A stretch of 64,000 bases of DNA, from positions 2,418,001 to 2,482,000 of the forward strand of contig JAACJO010000001.1 in NCBI GenBank assembly GCA_013368445.1, given 5' to 3'. Shown here one piece after another: positions 1 to 10,799 of this stretch. The position numbers and the translations under genes are program-made. The stretch is from Leucocoprinus leucothites. Taxonomy: Eukaryota; Basidiomycota; Agaricomycetes; Agaricales; Agaricaceae. The notes below the pieces were generated by a model that ran no database searches, was not told where the DNA came from, and saw only the letters and a list, made by a program, of their open reading frames with translations. The stretch's first letter is position 1; each line of letters starts with the position of its first letter.

Positions 1-4
1 ATGT

Positions 5-21
5 GACGCGACGCGACGCGA
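5..21. promoter_or_regulatory. Triple ACGCG (MCB-like) repeat upstream of CDT2
   Basis: Three head-to-tail ACGCG units (6-10, 11-15, 16-20) lie about 60-75 bp before the CDT2 ATG at 82. ACGCG is the core of the MluI cell-cycle box bound by fungal MBF. In fission yeast cdt2 is an MBF target, so S-phase control is a reasonable inference; binding is not shown here. Confidence 0.45.
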
Positions 22-81
22 TCTTGGCTTGTTTATTTCGGGCACATATTTTTGATATCCCATCTCTCCCCTCCCTCACCA

Positions 82-1944
82 ATGCTTCCGAGTCCGACTT
101 CCTCTCCTCGCGCCATCCTTGAAGACCGTCTCAATGTTGAAGTCACCCCGCCTAGGAAAAGGAAATCTTCTCTGCCTACCCCACCAAAATCCGGGGCTAT
201 AGCTTCCCGAAAACGGCCAGCTAAGAAACCAGTTCAGGAGAAGAGTCGGAAGAAAGCAAAGACTTGTGAGACCGTAGAGGAAGCCACAGAAGACGAGACA
301 GAGGAAGAAGATTCAGCTCTGTTTGAAGAGAGCGACGAAGACGAGCCTCTGCTTCCTTCGAGAGCGCGTCGACGTACCGTTTTCCATGCGCAATCCTCCT
401 TCGTATCCACTTCAGCAAACACGTACAGAGGACTGGATAGTATGTATGCCATGAGAGACACGCGTATTTCAGCCACTGACCTGTGTTCTCGAAAGTATCA
501 ACTAGACCCGTTCTCGAATCATTCGTCTCGTCCCTCAAAAGCGATGTCTACACATGCCAGTCATTGCATGCCAATTCGTTTCTAACACCCCCTTATGCCT
601 GTGCTTATTCTCATGGTATGATTTCAGGTTGAACTCGTAAAAGCAGACAAGCTCATGATCCCTTAGCGGCAAAGTCTGGGGGAGTGCCGTTGCTTGCTGT
701 TGCAACGGAGGAAGGCACTGTGCAGATAATCAATACTTCGAAACGGAAGCCATGGGATCCTGGTCAGTCCAGAATTCTTCATGCATTTTGTGGTCGCTGA
801 TGAACCGCGCAATAACAGAGCCAGTGCGCAATATTCTTCAGCCGCATGAGAACGGCATATTCGATGTTAAATGGGACAGAACGAACAGCCATATCGTAAC
901 ATGCTCAGGGGACCAATCTTCGCGGATAACCTCGGTGGAGAAGAATGTGGTAACGCACGTTCTTCATGGCCATACTAGCACCGTCAAAACAGCATCTTGG
1001 GACCCGACCAATGACGCGTTACTGGCAACTGGAGGGAGGGATGGAACAATCTGTTTGTGGGATTTGCGGACCAGCACATCATCCTCAACAACGAATGGGG
1101 CTCCTGTGCTAGAACCAGTCGTTGTGATTCTAAATGCACATGGGAGTCCTACCGCCCCTAAACCCAAGACCGAAGCCAAACCCAAGGCCAGAAACGCCAA
1201 GAAACTCACGAGTGTCCCCATGCCGAAGACTGTGACCAGCCTTTTATACCCCGAATCTCAGTCTTACGGCCTGGTCAGTAGCAGCGCCTCTGATGGGTAG
1301 GTCTGGCAAACTGTCTAGCAGATTAAAAATAATGACATGTTTACAGAATACTTCGCTTTTGGGACCTGCGCAAGCCGGCAACGCCTCAAAGATCTCGTTC
1401 TACAAAGTCGAAATTGCCGACGGTACTTTATTCGACGACATTGGATCCCACAACTTTGAACGGATCCAAGCGACCACGCGGTATCACCAGTTTAGTTCAA
1501 GGATTCGGTCCAACTTCCGGCCTAGTGTTTGGCTTGGGTCATGATTCGAAAATTCATACATATTCCCTCCCAACTCTAACTGCCCAGCCAGCTTGCTTCT
1601 CCGAAGATTCTATGCAAACTTCCTCCTTCTACGTAGGCTTGTCACTATCACCGTGTGGCAACTGGCTCGCATGTGGCGCAAGTAATCCCAGGTCAAGCAG
1701 CTTCCTTTTTGAAGTTAGCGGAGCTGGAAAGGTCGGCGCGAATGTTCAGGCTCAACGTGCAGTCGAGTTGCGCGGGCAGAACGGGGAGATGGGTGCTGTC
1801 GACTGGGCGGATAACTGCTTGGCGACTTGTGCCGACGATGGCACTGTCCGAGTCTGGCGTCCTGATGTCGAAGCCCACAGACAATGTATGGATAATCCTG
1901 ACGAAGCGCGGTGGGATTGGTGTTGGTCGAGGCAAATTGTTTGA
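82..1944 (+). CDS. CDT2: CDT2/DTL-like WD40 substrate receptor of CRL4 ubiquitin ligase
   Basis: WD40 protein resembling Cdt2 (denticleless), the receptor that lets CUL4-DDB1 ubiquitinate PCNA-bound substrates such as Cdt1 in S phase. The first exon encodes a basic and then acidic disordered N-terminus. Later exons give the repeats: an AVATEEGTVQI blade, then FDVKW, SGDQSSRI, HGHTSTVK and GGRDGTICLWDLR, which closely match the Cdt2 pattern. Two WDxR motifs (WDLR near 1060 and, across an intron, near 1350) are the kind that dock on DDB1. The C-terminal blades (FYVGLSLSPCGNW, CADDGTVRVWRP) complete the propeller, and there is only a short tail, without the long C-terminal extension of animal DTL. 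At least two introns lie near 450-640 and 1300-1345. The start is the first ATG in frame. The CUL4 gene sits about 10 kb away. Confidence 0.82.
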
Positions 1945-2222
1945 ATATTGACTTTCATAGTGTCTCATTTCATGGCATTGCTTTGTGCATTTCTGTCTCC
2001 GCATATTCGGGCTATCCACTTTAGACTCCGGCTGCTGAAATTCAACAAGTTCAGAAACCAAATCAATTTAGTGGAAGCTTGACCTCATAATCAGTTAATC
2101 CGACGCCGGAAAATAATGTAGATTACAAGATACGGTATACCAATGTGGATGATATCGGGTAGGAGCAGTATAGCGACAGCGACAACAATGCAAGTACGAA
2201 CAATGACAAAAACCCAAGTAGA

Positions 2223-3131
2223 TTACTTCTGCTGGATTGCATTGACAAGCCTAAGAAAAGAGTCAATTAATGGAGCGGAGTCCATGATATTTAATGACAT
2301 ACCAGTCTAAGCCCTCTTCCAGACCTTCACCCTTTGTTGCCGAGCTCCCTCTAACGCTCCATGGCCTTGTCTTTTCTCCACCGGCAAGTCCGAGCTGCTC
2401 GCTAATCTCCTCCGGTTTCAATGCGCCCTCGATATCTTGCTTGTTGCAAAAAACAAGAAGGGGAACACCCTTCAGCTCCTCTTCTGCCAGCATTGTCAAC
2501 AGTTCTGTCCGCGAAGTTCCCATACGTGCGTGGTCGGCTGAGTCAATAACATAGATGATTGCTGATGTGTTGGGGAAGTAGCATCGCCAATACGGCCTGA
2601 CAACGAGAAGAATGGGTAAATAAAATAAAAGGCTGTGGGGATCTAGAACACGCACCGGATACTTGATTGGCCGCCAAGATCCCATACTTGGAATTTGATG
2701 TTCTTAAACTGGCACAAGGTCGTAAATGCTGGGAAGAGGTAGTTACTGGTGTTGGTAGCGCTTACTTGGACAGTCTCCACGTTAAAGCCAATAGCTTCAA
2801 AGCGAAAAATGAGTATGACATAAGAGTAGACAGTATTGGGGATTGCATACTCGGAATTGTTGATACAACTTCACCGATCTAGGGTATTAGTCAGATTAGG
2901 CCAAACGGATTCTGGGGGAATGTGCATACCTGTAGCCGATACAGTATTGTGGTCTACAAAGAAAAGAAAAGTTCAACATCGTCTCAGCCCTACCAGTAAC
3001 GTTACGAGAGAGTATAACATTACCTTTCCAGCGGAGTCCAAGCCGAGCATCAAAATCCGTACATCCTGTTCTTTACTCCATCGTACCAGCGACGTCAAAG
3101 AGCTAAAGAGGGTAGATATTGAAAGACCCAT
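2223..3131 (-). CDS. ARL1: ARL1-like ADP-ribosylation-factor GTPase
   Basis: Small GTPase of the Arf/Arl family, best matched to Arl1, which acts at the trans-Golgi to recruit GRIP-domain tethers. The N-terminus MGLSISTLFSSL carries Gly2 for myristoylation. Split over about six short exons are the P-loop GLDSAGKTT, the switch I region (GFNVETV), the G3 motif WDLGGQ, the fungal Arl1-like run RPYWRCYFPNT, the G4 motif NKQD and the G5 SA. The last exon is tiny and reads LVNAIQQK before the stop at 2223. Length is about that of the family (180 aa). It is divergent from the WKF gene, with 216 bp between start codons containing a CACGTG box. Arl1 rather than Arf1 is chosen from the N-terminus and the YPNT-type segment. 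Confidence 0.85.
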
Positions 3132-3232
3132 GGGAAGTGAAAGAGGAGAAAAAAGCAAAAGAAGGGAGGACAAAAAGGTAAGAGCAAAGAGGCAGTGACC
3201 GAAGCTGGGACGACTTCTTGAGGGTGACTTGC

Positions 3233-3238
3233 CACGTG
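3233..3238. promoter_or_regulatory. CACGTG box in ARL1/WKF divergent promoter
   Basis: Perfect palindromic CACGTG, about 102 bp from the ARL1 ATG and 110 bp from the WKF-protein ATG. It is the core of bHLH sites such as those of Cbf1 and USF-type factors. The same box recurs in other promoters of this window. Confidence 0.4.
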
Positions 3239-3347
3239 CTTGGCTTTCAGGGACGCGTGATTGAATAATGCTCGAGGAACCCAAAGTTGGATCAATTGAT
3301 GCCAGACAATTTCCATCTCCACCTCTCACTTTCATAAGATCCATACC

Positions 3348-4516
3348 ATGGGTGAACCAGGTGCCGCTGTAGAAGACAAAAAATCCCGCAAGAAGCACAA
3401 GAGAGGCAAAGAGAAGGAAGAAATTTTGGAGGGCGTTTCAACAAAAAAGAAGGGGAAGGATGGGCAAGTGGGTGGACTTCTTCAGGGAGATGGTACTCTG
3501 AACGAGATTGAAGGAAATGGAGAAGAACAACGTATGCGTCACAAAGAGAAGAAGAAGAAGAAAGAACAAGAGCAAATGCAAGGCGACCACATAGACGTCG
3601 ATTCAGGCCCACCTGAAATGGAGGACTCGAAGGGGGTGGAGAGAGATAAGAAGAAGCGAAAGAGGGACGTTCAGGAAGATCTAGCTGAGCCTAGTGTGTC
3701 CATTCGAACAAAAAGGAGATCAAAGAAAGTATTAGAGGTACAGCGAGACGAGCCACCTAAGCCAACCGACTCAAAGAAGGCTAACGATGAAGCCTCAAAC
3801 GAGAAATCCAAGAAGGAAAGGAAAAAGGAAGAAAGGAAGAAACCCTCCTCCGAGTCTGTCACCAAAGCACAAACTCCGGCGGGTAACGATCGGAAACGGA
3901 AGAGGAAGCACAAAAACAAGACCGGGTTTCCTGACCCAGAGGAGGACGTTGACGATGAGAGCTTGTCAGATCAAGCGAGGAAAGGTAATTACTCCTTGTA
4001 TAGCCGTGTATATACCCTGTTGCCTAAACTCTTCCGCAGCGCTTTCATACGCATACATCCAGTTTTATGAGCCAGATGCATGGAAATTCAATAAAGCGAA
4101 GCAGAACTGGCTGGTTCGAAATTTCTGGAGTACAAAAACCGTGATTGACTTCGCAGTGCATTGCGGCGATATGACCTGACCAATTAATTTAGATACCCGA
4201 GAAATATGACGGGCTCGTAATCAAATACCTTGCTGGAGTACAGGGAAATGCAAGAGAAGTGAGTATTCCAGCCCCTCTGTTTCTTCTTGATGCCTTACCA
4301 AAGACTATACAGAATCTCATCAAAACTTGTCGGGAAGTCATCAACAGCGCAGACACTCCCCCGAAGGAAGGACAAGAATCTCAGGGGACTAGTGCAAAGG
4401 TTAATCTCGGCGGCACGCTCATCGATACAACGTCTCCCACAAACCTGACTGAAACCGAGAAAAAAACGAGAGCGCAAGCGCTCCTTCAAGTTCTGACCCC
4501 CGATTCCGATACATAG
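3348..4516 (+). CDS. Lysine-rich protein with WKF domain (C7orf50-like)
   Basis: The first exon is a long, highly charged Lys/Glu-rich, nuclear/nucleolar-type tract with many KKKKK-like runs. It is followed by short exons that spell a WKF domain: YIQFYEPDAWKFNKAKQNWLVRNFW, then IPEKYDGLVIKYLAGVQGNARE and LIKTCREVI. The WKF domain defines the human C7orf50 family, a nucleolar protein probably linked to ribosome biogenesis or RNA processing; its exact function is poorly known. The C-terminus (about 60 aa) is low complexity and ends at 4516. Introns lie near 3985-4040, 4140-4195 and 4260-4312. The start is the first ATG, in good context, in the promoter shared with ARL1. Confidence 0.75.
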
Positions 4517-5311
4517 CACTCTTCAAGTTGGACAAGTGACCAATCAACTCGTAATACCCAAATTCCAACTCCGAACCTCACTTATCCCGGGGCAGGTGAG
4601 GAAATCATCAAGCCCTGGCACATTTTCAAGGACACATTCCCGTGATTATTTGCATGACTGTGTCGTTTCCAGAACTAGTGCGCATCTGTGCTCATGCCCC
4701 CTTGTCTTTTTGTTTTCGATGGTGCCATGAATTACTATTAACCCAGGACTCACTTCATTACTTATTGCCTACTCACGATCTGGTTGCTTTCAACTGATCG
4801 CCATAATTTTATTTCTACTGCATCGGTGCACCAGCATATGCTCATTGCCGGTTCCCCATTTATCCGCGGTAATTAGAAGTCCAACGCAAAGATAGGTCCT
4901 GACTTCGATGTTTGTTGCTCTGCCCGAAGATAAAATACGCTGCTCTCATACCATTGGTCATAATGATGTCGGTGGAATTCTTAGAAACGAACCGTTCGAG
5001 GTATCTGAAGGTTAATAATTCTGCACTTGTTGTAAGCCACCTGATTAATCGACGTCTCACGGACCTGGAATGAGAATGATTGCATAAATGCACAGATCAC
5101 TATCACTATCTACCCTGACGTACACCGGAATCTATTAATCGATGGGGATCCAATAACTAATTACAGAAGATAATACTGCGGTAGAAACAGAAGAAACGAC
5201 AAATCTGACTTGCGAAAACTCCTAACATAATAATATCCACTGAAAAATACGCCACCAAACGAGCAAATATGAAATGAAGAAGGGAAAAAATAAAGTATCT
5301 ATCTAGAAGAA
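4517..5311. other. Intergenic stretch, 3' ends of two convergent genes
   Basis: About 800 bp between the stop codons of the WKF gene and the lipase. Short open frames are present, but none has a recognisable motif, a fitting splice structure or conserved character. No tRNA-like element was seen. Probably 3' UTRs and spacer. Confidence 0.6.
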
Positions 5312-6880
5312 TCACGAACTACTGTTTCTAGCATTATAGGCGGCGTTCTCGTACTCTTTCTCTAACTCCTTGACCAGAAGTTCGTTTACCGCAACATGGT
5401 TGTCCAAATATACTGAGAAGTCATGAATGATGGGTTAGTGATAGGAGATCAAACAAAATAAAGGACGACTGACCATGATGGCCGGCATTCCCAACAAGAT
5501 ACATTTTCCCATTCCCGTTTCCGGCTTGCCGAAGTTTTTCAACGCTTTGAACACCACCTTTAGGATCCATCCAATCATGGTCACCATCTGTCAACGTCAA
5601 AGCGTCATGAGATCGATACCGTGCGAAGATTGCTGGCGATAGGAAACTCACAGACGAAGGTAACGGGTATTTTCAGCTTGTCTATCCGGTCCACAAGGGG
5701 CATGCGTGCGTAAGCACCGGGTGCGAGGATGTGGGCTATATGTTTGGGCGCTGATCAATAACTGTTGCGCTAGGGCATGGATGAGGTGTTGGCAACCCAC
5801 ATATACAGTATTCTCCGGAGCCCTTAGCAAGTGTAATATTCATGATATAATCGTGCATGTCCCTTGTCTCTTCTTCGGAGAGTCCAGAGAACCGACGGGT
5901 AGAATACTGAACGCACAGCCAAGCCATCAGTAATCAGCAAGAAACACCGAGTGACAGTTACATGCCTTTCCAATGAGCATGGGTCCCCAGAACATGGTAG
6001 CCCTGACCACCTGGAATGGACTCCAGCCCTCCTCCCAGAGGTAAGTGAAGAGCCGCCTGGTCCGGCTTTCCTGACGTTTATTTTCTTTTTGTTCCTGCCT
6101 AATCTCGTCGACGTGCTTTTTCGTCGCAGTTTCGACTGGTTGACTGGTTTTGCCATCAGCCGCAGGTGCTCCAGCACCTTCATCAGTTAACTCCCGAGAA
6201 GGTTGTGTATAGTTGGGACCGTGGGGTACACCAGCTGGGGAAAGGAGGACAAGTCGACTGACTCGATCGGGGTATCTTAGAGCGTAGGCAACACTGAAGT
6301 AGGCACCAAGGGAATGTCCGATGAGAGTCATCTTCTCGAGGCCCATCTTAGTCCGCCATTCTTCTAGACTCTCGACGAAAAATGATTCAGCCTCGTGGAC
6401 ACGGCCAGGAATGTCATCGCGGCGTGCTCGTATTGAAAATGGGACACGCGCTGAGCGGCCCATTCCAAGCCAGTCTATTGCGTAGACAGAACCCCCTCTC
6501 CGTCCTGCCCAGCTTGCGAGTGCGGGCAGATTGCGGAAGTAAAAGCCAATGCCTGCGCCGTAGCCATGGAGAAGAACCGTTGGTGTAGGTGTTACTGTGT
6601 TAGGTTGTGGGGTCGCTGGTACTATCGAGAGGGTGTTAATGTAGTTCTTCGGGGAATTGAGGTGAACATGGTTGCTGGTTGCAACGACCGGTCCAGAGTC
6701 ATTAGATAAAGCAGCAGATTGGAAGAAGGGTAGCCGTCTGAGAAGACGCTCTTCACTGATCGCAGCTTGCTTTTCGCCAACAGCCCACCAGGATTTAACA
6801 CTCTGGAGGAATGCGCTGGGTACTGCGCGAGCAGGAGGGAGGGTGTCTACAGCGGTAGCCATGGGTCGGTACAAACTCAT
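5312..6880 (-). CDS. CLD1: CLD1/ABHD5-type alpha/beta hydrolase (cardiolipin deacylase or acyltransferase)
   Basis: Alpha/beta hydrolase of the ABHD4/ABHD5-ICT1-CLD1 group. The large first exon (to about 5950) holds the oxyanion region LLHGYGAG, the strand VYAIDWLGMGRS and the nucleophile elbow GHSLGAYFS (GxSxG), followed by an inserted charged segment rich in Glu, Lys and Arg. Later short exons carry the acid (YGDHDWMD) and the catalytic His within GHHVYLDN, which also forms the HX4D motif of this group. Yeast Cld1 removes acyl chains from mitochondrial cardiolipin before remodelling, and yeast Ict1 acylates lysophosphatidic acid; sequence alone does not decide between them. The C-terminus reads ELEKEYENAAYNARNSSS. 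It shares a 142 bp divergent promoter with CWC21. The start at 6880 could also be the next Met seven codons in. Confidence 0.75.
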
Positions 6881-6990
6881 AGAGCTGGCCTCTACGGCTG
6901 CTAATTATAAGAGCATCACCTACCTCGGCCGGCTTGCTATCGTCAGCTACACAGCCACCGCAGCTTGATCATCAAACCGCGACAACCCCA

Positions 6991-6996
6991 CACGTG
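6991..6996. promoter_or_regulatory. CACGTG box in CLD1/CWC21 divergent promoter
   Basis: Perfect CACGTG 111 bp upstream of the CLD1 ATG and 27 bp upstream of the CWC21 ATG. Part of the CACGTG pattern seen in several promoters here. Confidence 0.4.
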
Positions 6997-7022
6997 ACTA
7001 AGACATCTCTGCCAACACCGCC

Positions 7023-8210
7023 ATGTACAACGGCATCGGACTCACGACTCCCCGCGGCAGCGGCACAAACGGTTACGTCGTACGAAACCTCTCAACCTTG
7101 CGGTCTTATCAGTCCTCCCAGGACAGACAAACTGCGTGGGATACTGCGCCGCCAAAGCATAGGGAGCCCGACGAGGCCATTCTCGAACATGAGCGAAAAC
7201 GCAAAGTCGAAGTGAAATGCCTTGAACTACAACTTGAATTGGAAGAAAATGGGTAAGTCGGCTTAGGACATCTCTATTACATTTCGCGTACTCATTCACG
7301 TTTCAGTATTGATGAAGTAAATATCGAGGAACAGGTTTCGGCGCTTCGCACCAAACTTCTCGCAGCGCTGCCTCAAACCTCTAACAAAAAGCCAACGGAC
7401 ACGCATGCTATGGCTGCAGCGAAGAAGGTGGAGCTGGCTAAAATGGCTCGTGCTCTCGGCACACGTTCAGACTATCAAGAGGGTGAAGCGTTTGATCGTG
7501 AAAAGCAAGAGGAGCAGCGCCTTAAACGTGCTACTGAGCGCGAAGAACGCGAAAGAAGACGGGAGGAGGACAGGCAGCGTTGGGAAGAGGAAAGAAAGGA
7601 GCGTGACCGTCTTCGAAGAAGAGAAGAGGATCGCTTAAGGAGGGAAAGAGAATCAGGACAAGGGATCAACAGGGATAGAGGCGGTATGCCTCCACCACCT
7701 CCGCCTGGGAGGGGAAGTCCCTATGAGAGAAACAGGCCCAGCAGGCGAAGCTCTAGCCCTCGCCGTGCTCGCGACCGCCGACGTTCTCCCTCAAACTCTC
7801 GATCTCGTTCTCCACCCCGTCGTAACTTTGCCCGCCCGGATAGTCCAGGTCCATCATCCCGCCGAAACCGTTCTCCTCCGCCTCGTGACCGCTCCCTTTC
7901 CCCTCGCAGGGCTTCCCCATCACCGCGTCGCCGAAGGTCCGACTCGAGATCTGACTATTCACCCCGTGGCGACAGTCGTTCACCCTCTCCTCCTCGACAA
8001 TCTAAAAAACTTCGATCGGACTCTCCCCGTGGCCGCGGTGCCTCCTTAGACCCACCTCGAAAGCGATATGACGACTCACGCTCACCTTCTCGCTCTCCCC
8101 CAAGGAGGAAAGGTGAAAGCCCTTCTTCCCCTCCGCACCGTGGGCGCGGACGGTCCGCTTCAACCGGTTCTTCTATGTCAGTCAGCGACAGGAGCAAAAG
8201 TAGAGACTAA
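7023..8210 (+). CDS. CWC21: CWC21/SRRM2-like spliceosomal protein with RS domain
   Basis: The N-terminus MYNGIGLTTPRGSGTNGYV is the hallmark of Cwc21/SRm300 (SRRM2). It binds Prp8 and Snu114 in the active spliceosome. The cwf21 domain follows (REPDEAILEHERKRKVEVKC, then LELEENG and IDEVNIEEQV across an intron near 7253-7306). The second exon continues with a conserved ELAKMARALGTRSDY stretch, an Arg/Glu-rich coiled coil (EEREERERRREED type), a proline patch and a long Arg/Ser domain with many RSPP, SPRR and SRSP repeats. Yeast Cwc21 is about 135 aa; this one has a roughly 200-residue RS tail, as in metazoan SRRM2 and many basidiomycetes, suggesting SR-type regulated splicing and phosphorylation. 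Confidence 0.88.
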
Positions 8211-8876
8211 AGTTGAACGTGGGGCCTTAGTGAAACGAATCTTCTTTGTTTTTATTTTGCCTGGCTATATTCTGAATCCGCTATTTCTATGTCCAGATTA
8301 CTCCATGTTTAGAACGAAATTGTATCCCATGGACTGAAATCTAATCCGCCCGCGTACACCCCAGTTGCTTGACACTCTGACATGTAGTATCGCAATCGAA
8401 GACCATCACAATATCAGGCTTCGCTCCGCTCCTCAAAACAACCTCAAGCTTGATGCCCACTAACAGACACAGACGATCACTTCTCTGATGCTCGAGGGAT
8501 GTTGCGTTTTGGATGGTATCACCCAACAGACGGGCTCGATGACCGAGCGGGAATATTACTTCAGGGATCACACTGAATTCTGAAGAGCCATGGTTCCATC
8601 AAAGCGATGCACGTCCAACAGAACCAATGATGAGATTGGTTCTAATGGCTGAAGAAAGGATCGTTCTCTTTGTTATCGCAAGGCTTCACCGTGCGAGCCA
8701 TCTCAGGACTCGGGAAAAGTTAATAATAAACTGCTATAACTATCAGCTGTTCTGATAGCTCTACTCTAGGCGCTCGCACAACCACCCTCGGACCTCTGAA
8801 CAGAATAAGGGGGAGTCCTTCAAGCCGTTAGCGTCCTCTACTGGAGCTTGGTTTCTTTCTTCCATGGAGGGTCAGC
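8211..8876. other. Intergenic stretch without a recognised gene
   Basis: About 670 bp between CWC21 and the first DUF6534 gene. One 76-codon open frame on the minus strand (8341-8571) begins with ATG, but has no known motif and no convincing partner exons. Left unassigned. Confidence 0.5.
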
Positions 8877-10155
8877 ATGCAAGGTAAGCCTAAAGCTCCT
8901 GTTCCACCAAGCAGAGGTGTCTCAATCTCGTACAAGTCTACTCACAGGTCCAATGGTATAAACTCTGTTATTCGCACTGTTTAATAGGCTTAACGAGAAC
9001 AGCTCTTCGGTTACATTTCCGATATCTTCCTCTTTGGCGTCCTATCACTTCAAATTTGTGAGCTGACTGATATCACGACTCAAAACGCCGTTAAACTTGC
9101 ATTCTAGATGTTTATTCTACCGCCTTTCCGAGAGACGCTAGACTTCTAAAAGTTGCAGTTTACACTGCCTACCTGATTTCTGCCACGCAGACAGCGTTCG
9201 CAATGAAAGACCTGTATACCTTGGCGTGCGCCGGCCCAAATAGTGTAAACGCGATTTACAGTCGGACACCTGGGGATTATCGCGCCTTTGGAATGACTTG
9301 GTTCAACATCTCGTTTTCTACAACTCTTGGTGCGCTAAACCCGTTGCCGAGGACGTCAGTCATGATCAATAACAACCACTCCACGTGCTCTCTAGTGATA
9401 TTCTTTGTACAGTGCCAGTACGCATATTGTATTTATAACTTTTTCCAATGTATCCCCTCGGTCATTGCCATTATAGTCGTGAGTTCGTTATTTATCTAGA
9501 GACTAACGTAATCTGACCGTCCTGTTCTAGTTATCAGTCCTGCAGCTCGTGGTCGGTGTATGGGGCTCAATGATTTTTATGCGTATGGCTTCGACAGCAC
9601 AATACCAATGGCCAGATATTCTTGCGAGTGACGCCGGGTACGACGTAAACATACTGGTACGCATTATGTCCATCACATTGTTTTCCGCCTGCTGACACTC
9701 TTCTCATAAAGTTGTGGGGACCTCTTAACGTCACGTCTGGTTCATTCATAGCGATTTGCATGGTTTATTGGGTACTGAGAAACCTTCCCTTGACGTCTGC
9801 TTTGCACGTTTAACCTTTTTTCTTGTAGGCTACAAGAGTGAAGAGTCGGAAAACTCTAATAGGCGCAGGTCCGCGCTATTCAACACGAATAATCAGAATG
9901 CTCATGAAAACAGGTATTCTACCAAGTGAGTGATGGAATCTTCGACGCTTTCTCTGATTTCAGAATTAACGAATGAGTAAAGCGTCAGCAATGATCGTCT
10001 ATACCGCCGCCTCGTTGGAGCGTAACGTATCGCTCTATGCGTTGTCCGGCCTGCCTCTAGGAAATTTGTACAGCATATCAATGATGGTCATGATTAACAG
10101 TCGTCTCACGCTCGAACATTTCACGAATTTGATCACGCAGTCAAACATTTCTTGA
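8877..10155 (+). CDS. DUF6534-type multipass membrane protein (copy A)
   Basis: Reconstructed from about nine short exons. It begins with a 7-nt coding exon (ATGCAAG, 8877-8883) and an 8-nt exon (GTCCAATG, 8948-8955), joined to 9003 onward to read MQGPM-LFGYISDIFLFGVLSLQI, then YVYSTAFPRDARLLKVAVYT across the next intron. Further exons give hydrophobic segments (TQTAFAMKDLYTL, VIFFVQCQYAYCIYNFFQCI, LQLVVGVWGSMIF), a basic loop (TRVKSRKTLIGAG) and the C-terminal hallmark LPLGNLYSISMMVMINSRLTLE. This layout matches the large Agaricomycete family annotated as DUF6534, seven-pass proteins of unknown function, often lineage-expanded. Two further copies lie at 31.5-34.4 kb. All joins use GT-AG and stay in frame, so the gene looks intact. 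Confidence 0.65.
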
Positions 10156-10799
10156 ATGGAATGTTGTTGAAGTAATTATTTTTCATGGCTGGGTCCTATG
10201 CTTGCTGAATTCGATATTGGCGAGGTTCAGTTTATGTTGAATAAAAATCTGCCGCTAGATGTTTGAATATCCTACCTAGAGGCTACAAGGATGATAACAT
10301 TCGGCTATGTAATATTTGCGGAGTCGATAACCCCTAATTTATTCAGAAGTGGTGGCCCTTAACACTCAATCGAGTATGTAGTCATAATTAATGGGAGAAT
10401 TATCAGCAGTCAATAATTTCCAGGAGGGCCTAAGAAAATGTGGGATGCTTTTCTAAAAGAGATTAGTACCCTTGAAGCTTCACCAAGGAACGGTGATAAA
10501 AGACAGACGGATCGAAGACCGGGCACTCCGATCACTCAGTCGAAGTTCAACGCTCAAGCTCAAGCCTGCTCGAGCGCTCAAAACCCTCTTGTGGCATGAA
10601 ATGGTCGCGATGATGGCGGAACGCCGACATCAGCTACACAGCCATCAGCTATCAAAAAGTCATCCATAAGTAAGCCTAATTGACAAACCAATCTAATGCG
10701 CTGACTGACTTGCGTTATGATCATTACACTCATTATTCCCAGTTCAATAAATTAGCACCTGCGTCCAGAACGACCCTTCACAAATACTCCCTACCTGAC
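10156..10799. other. Intergenic stretch with one orphan open segment
   Basis: About 640 bp. A stretch from about 10425 to 10597 stays open (KMWDAFLKEISTLEASPRN and on) after a plausible acceptor TTCCAG, but I cannot attach it to either neighbour. An 18-bp sequence at 10608-10625 recurs at 14772-14789. Nothing else was recognised. Confidence 0.4.
10608..10625 (+). repeat. 18-bp repeat, copy 1 (GGCG-GAA-CGCC core)
   Basis: CGATGATGGCGGAACGCC occurs here and again, identical and in the same orientation, at 14772-14789. It contains a short inverted repeat, GGCG and CGCC separated by GAA. It could be a protein-binding site or a relic of a dispersed element. Confidence 0.5.

Noticed and set aside
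52..585. Longer CDT2 frame starting at 52
   Set aside because: The codon at 52 is TTG, not ATG; the first ATG in frame is at 82.
8341..8571. 76-codon minus-strand frame after CWC21
   Set aside because: No motif and no convincing partner exons; within the range expected by chance.
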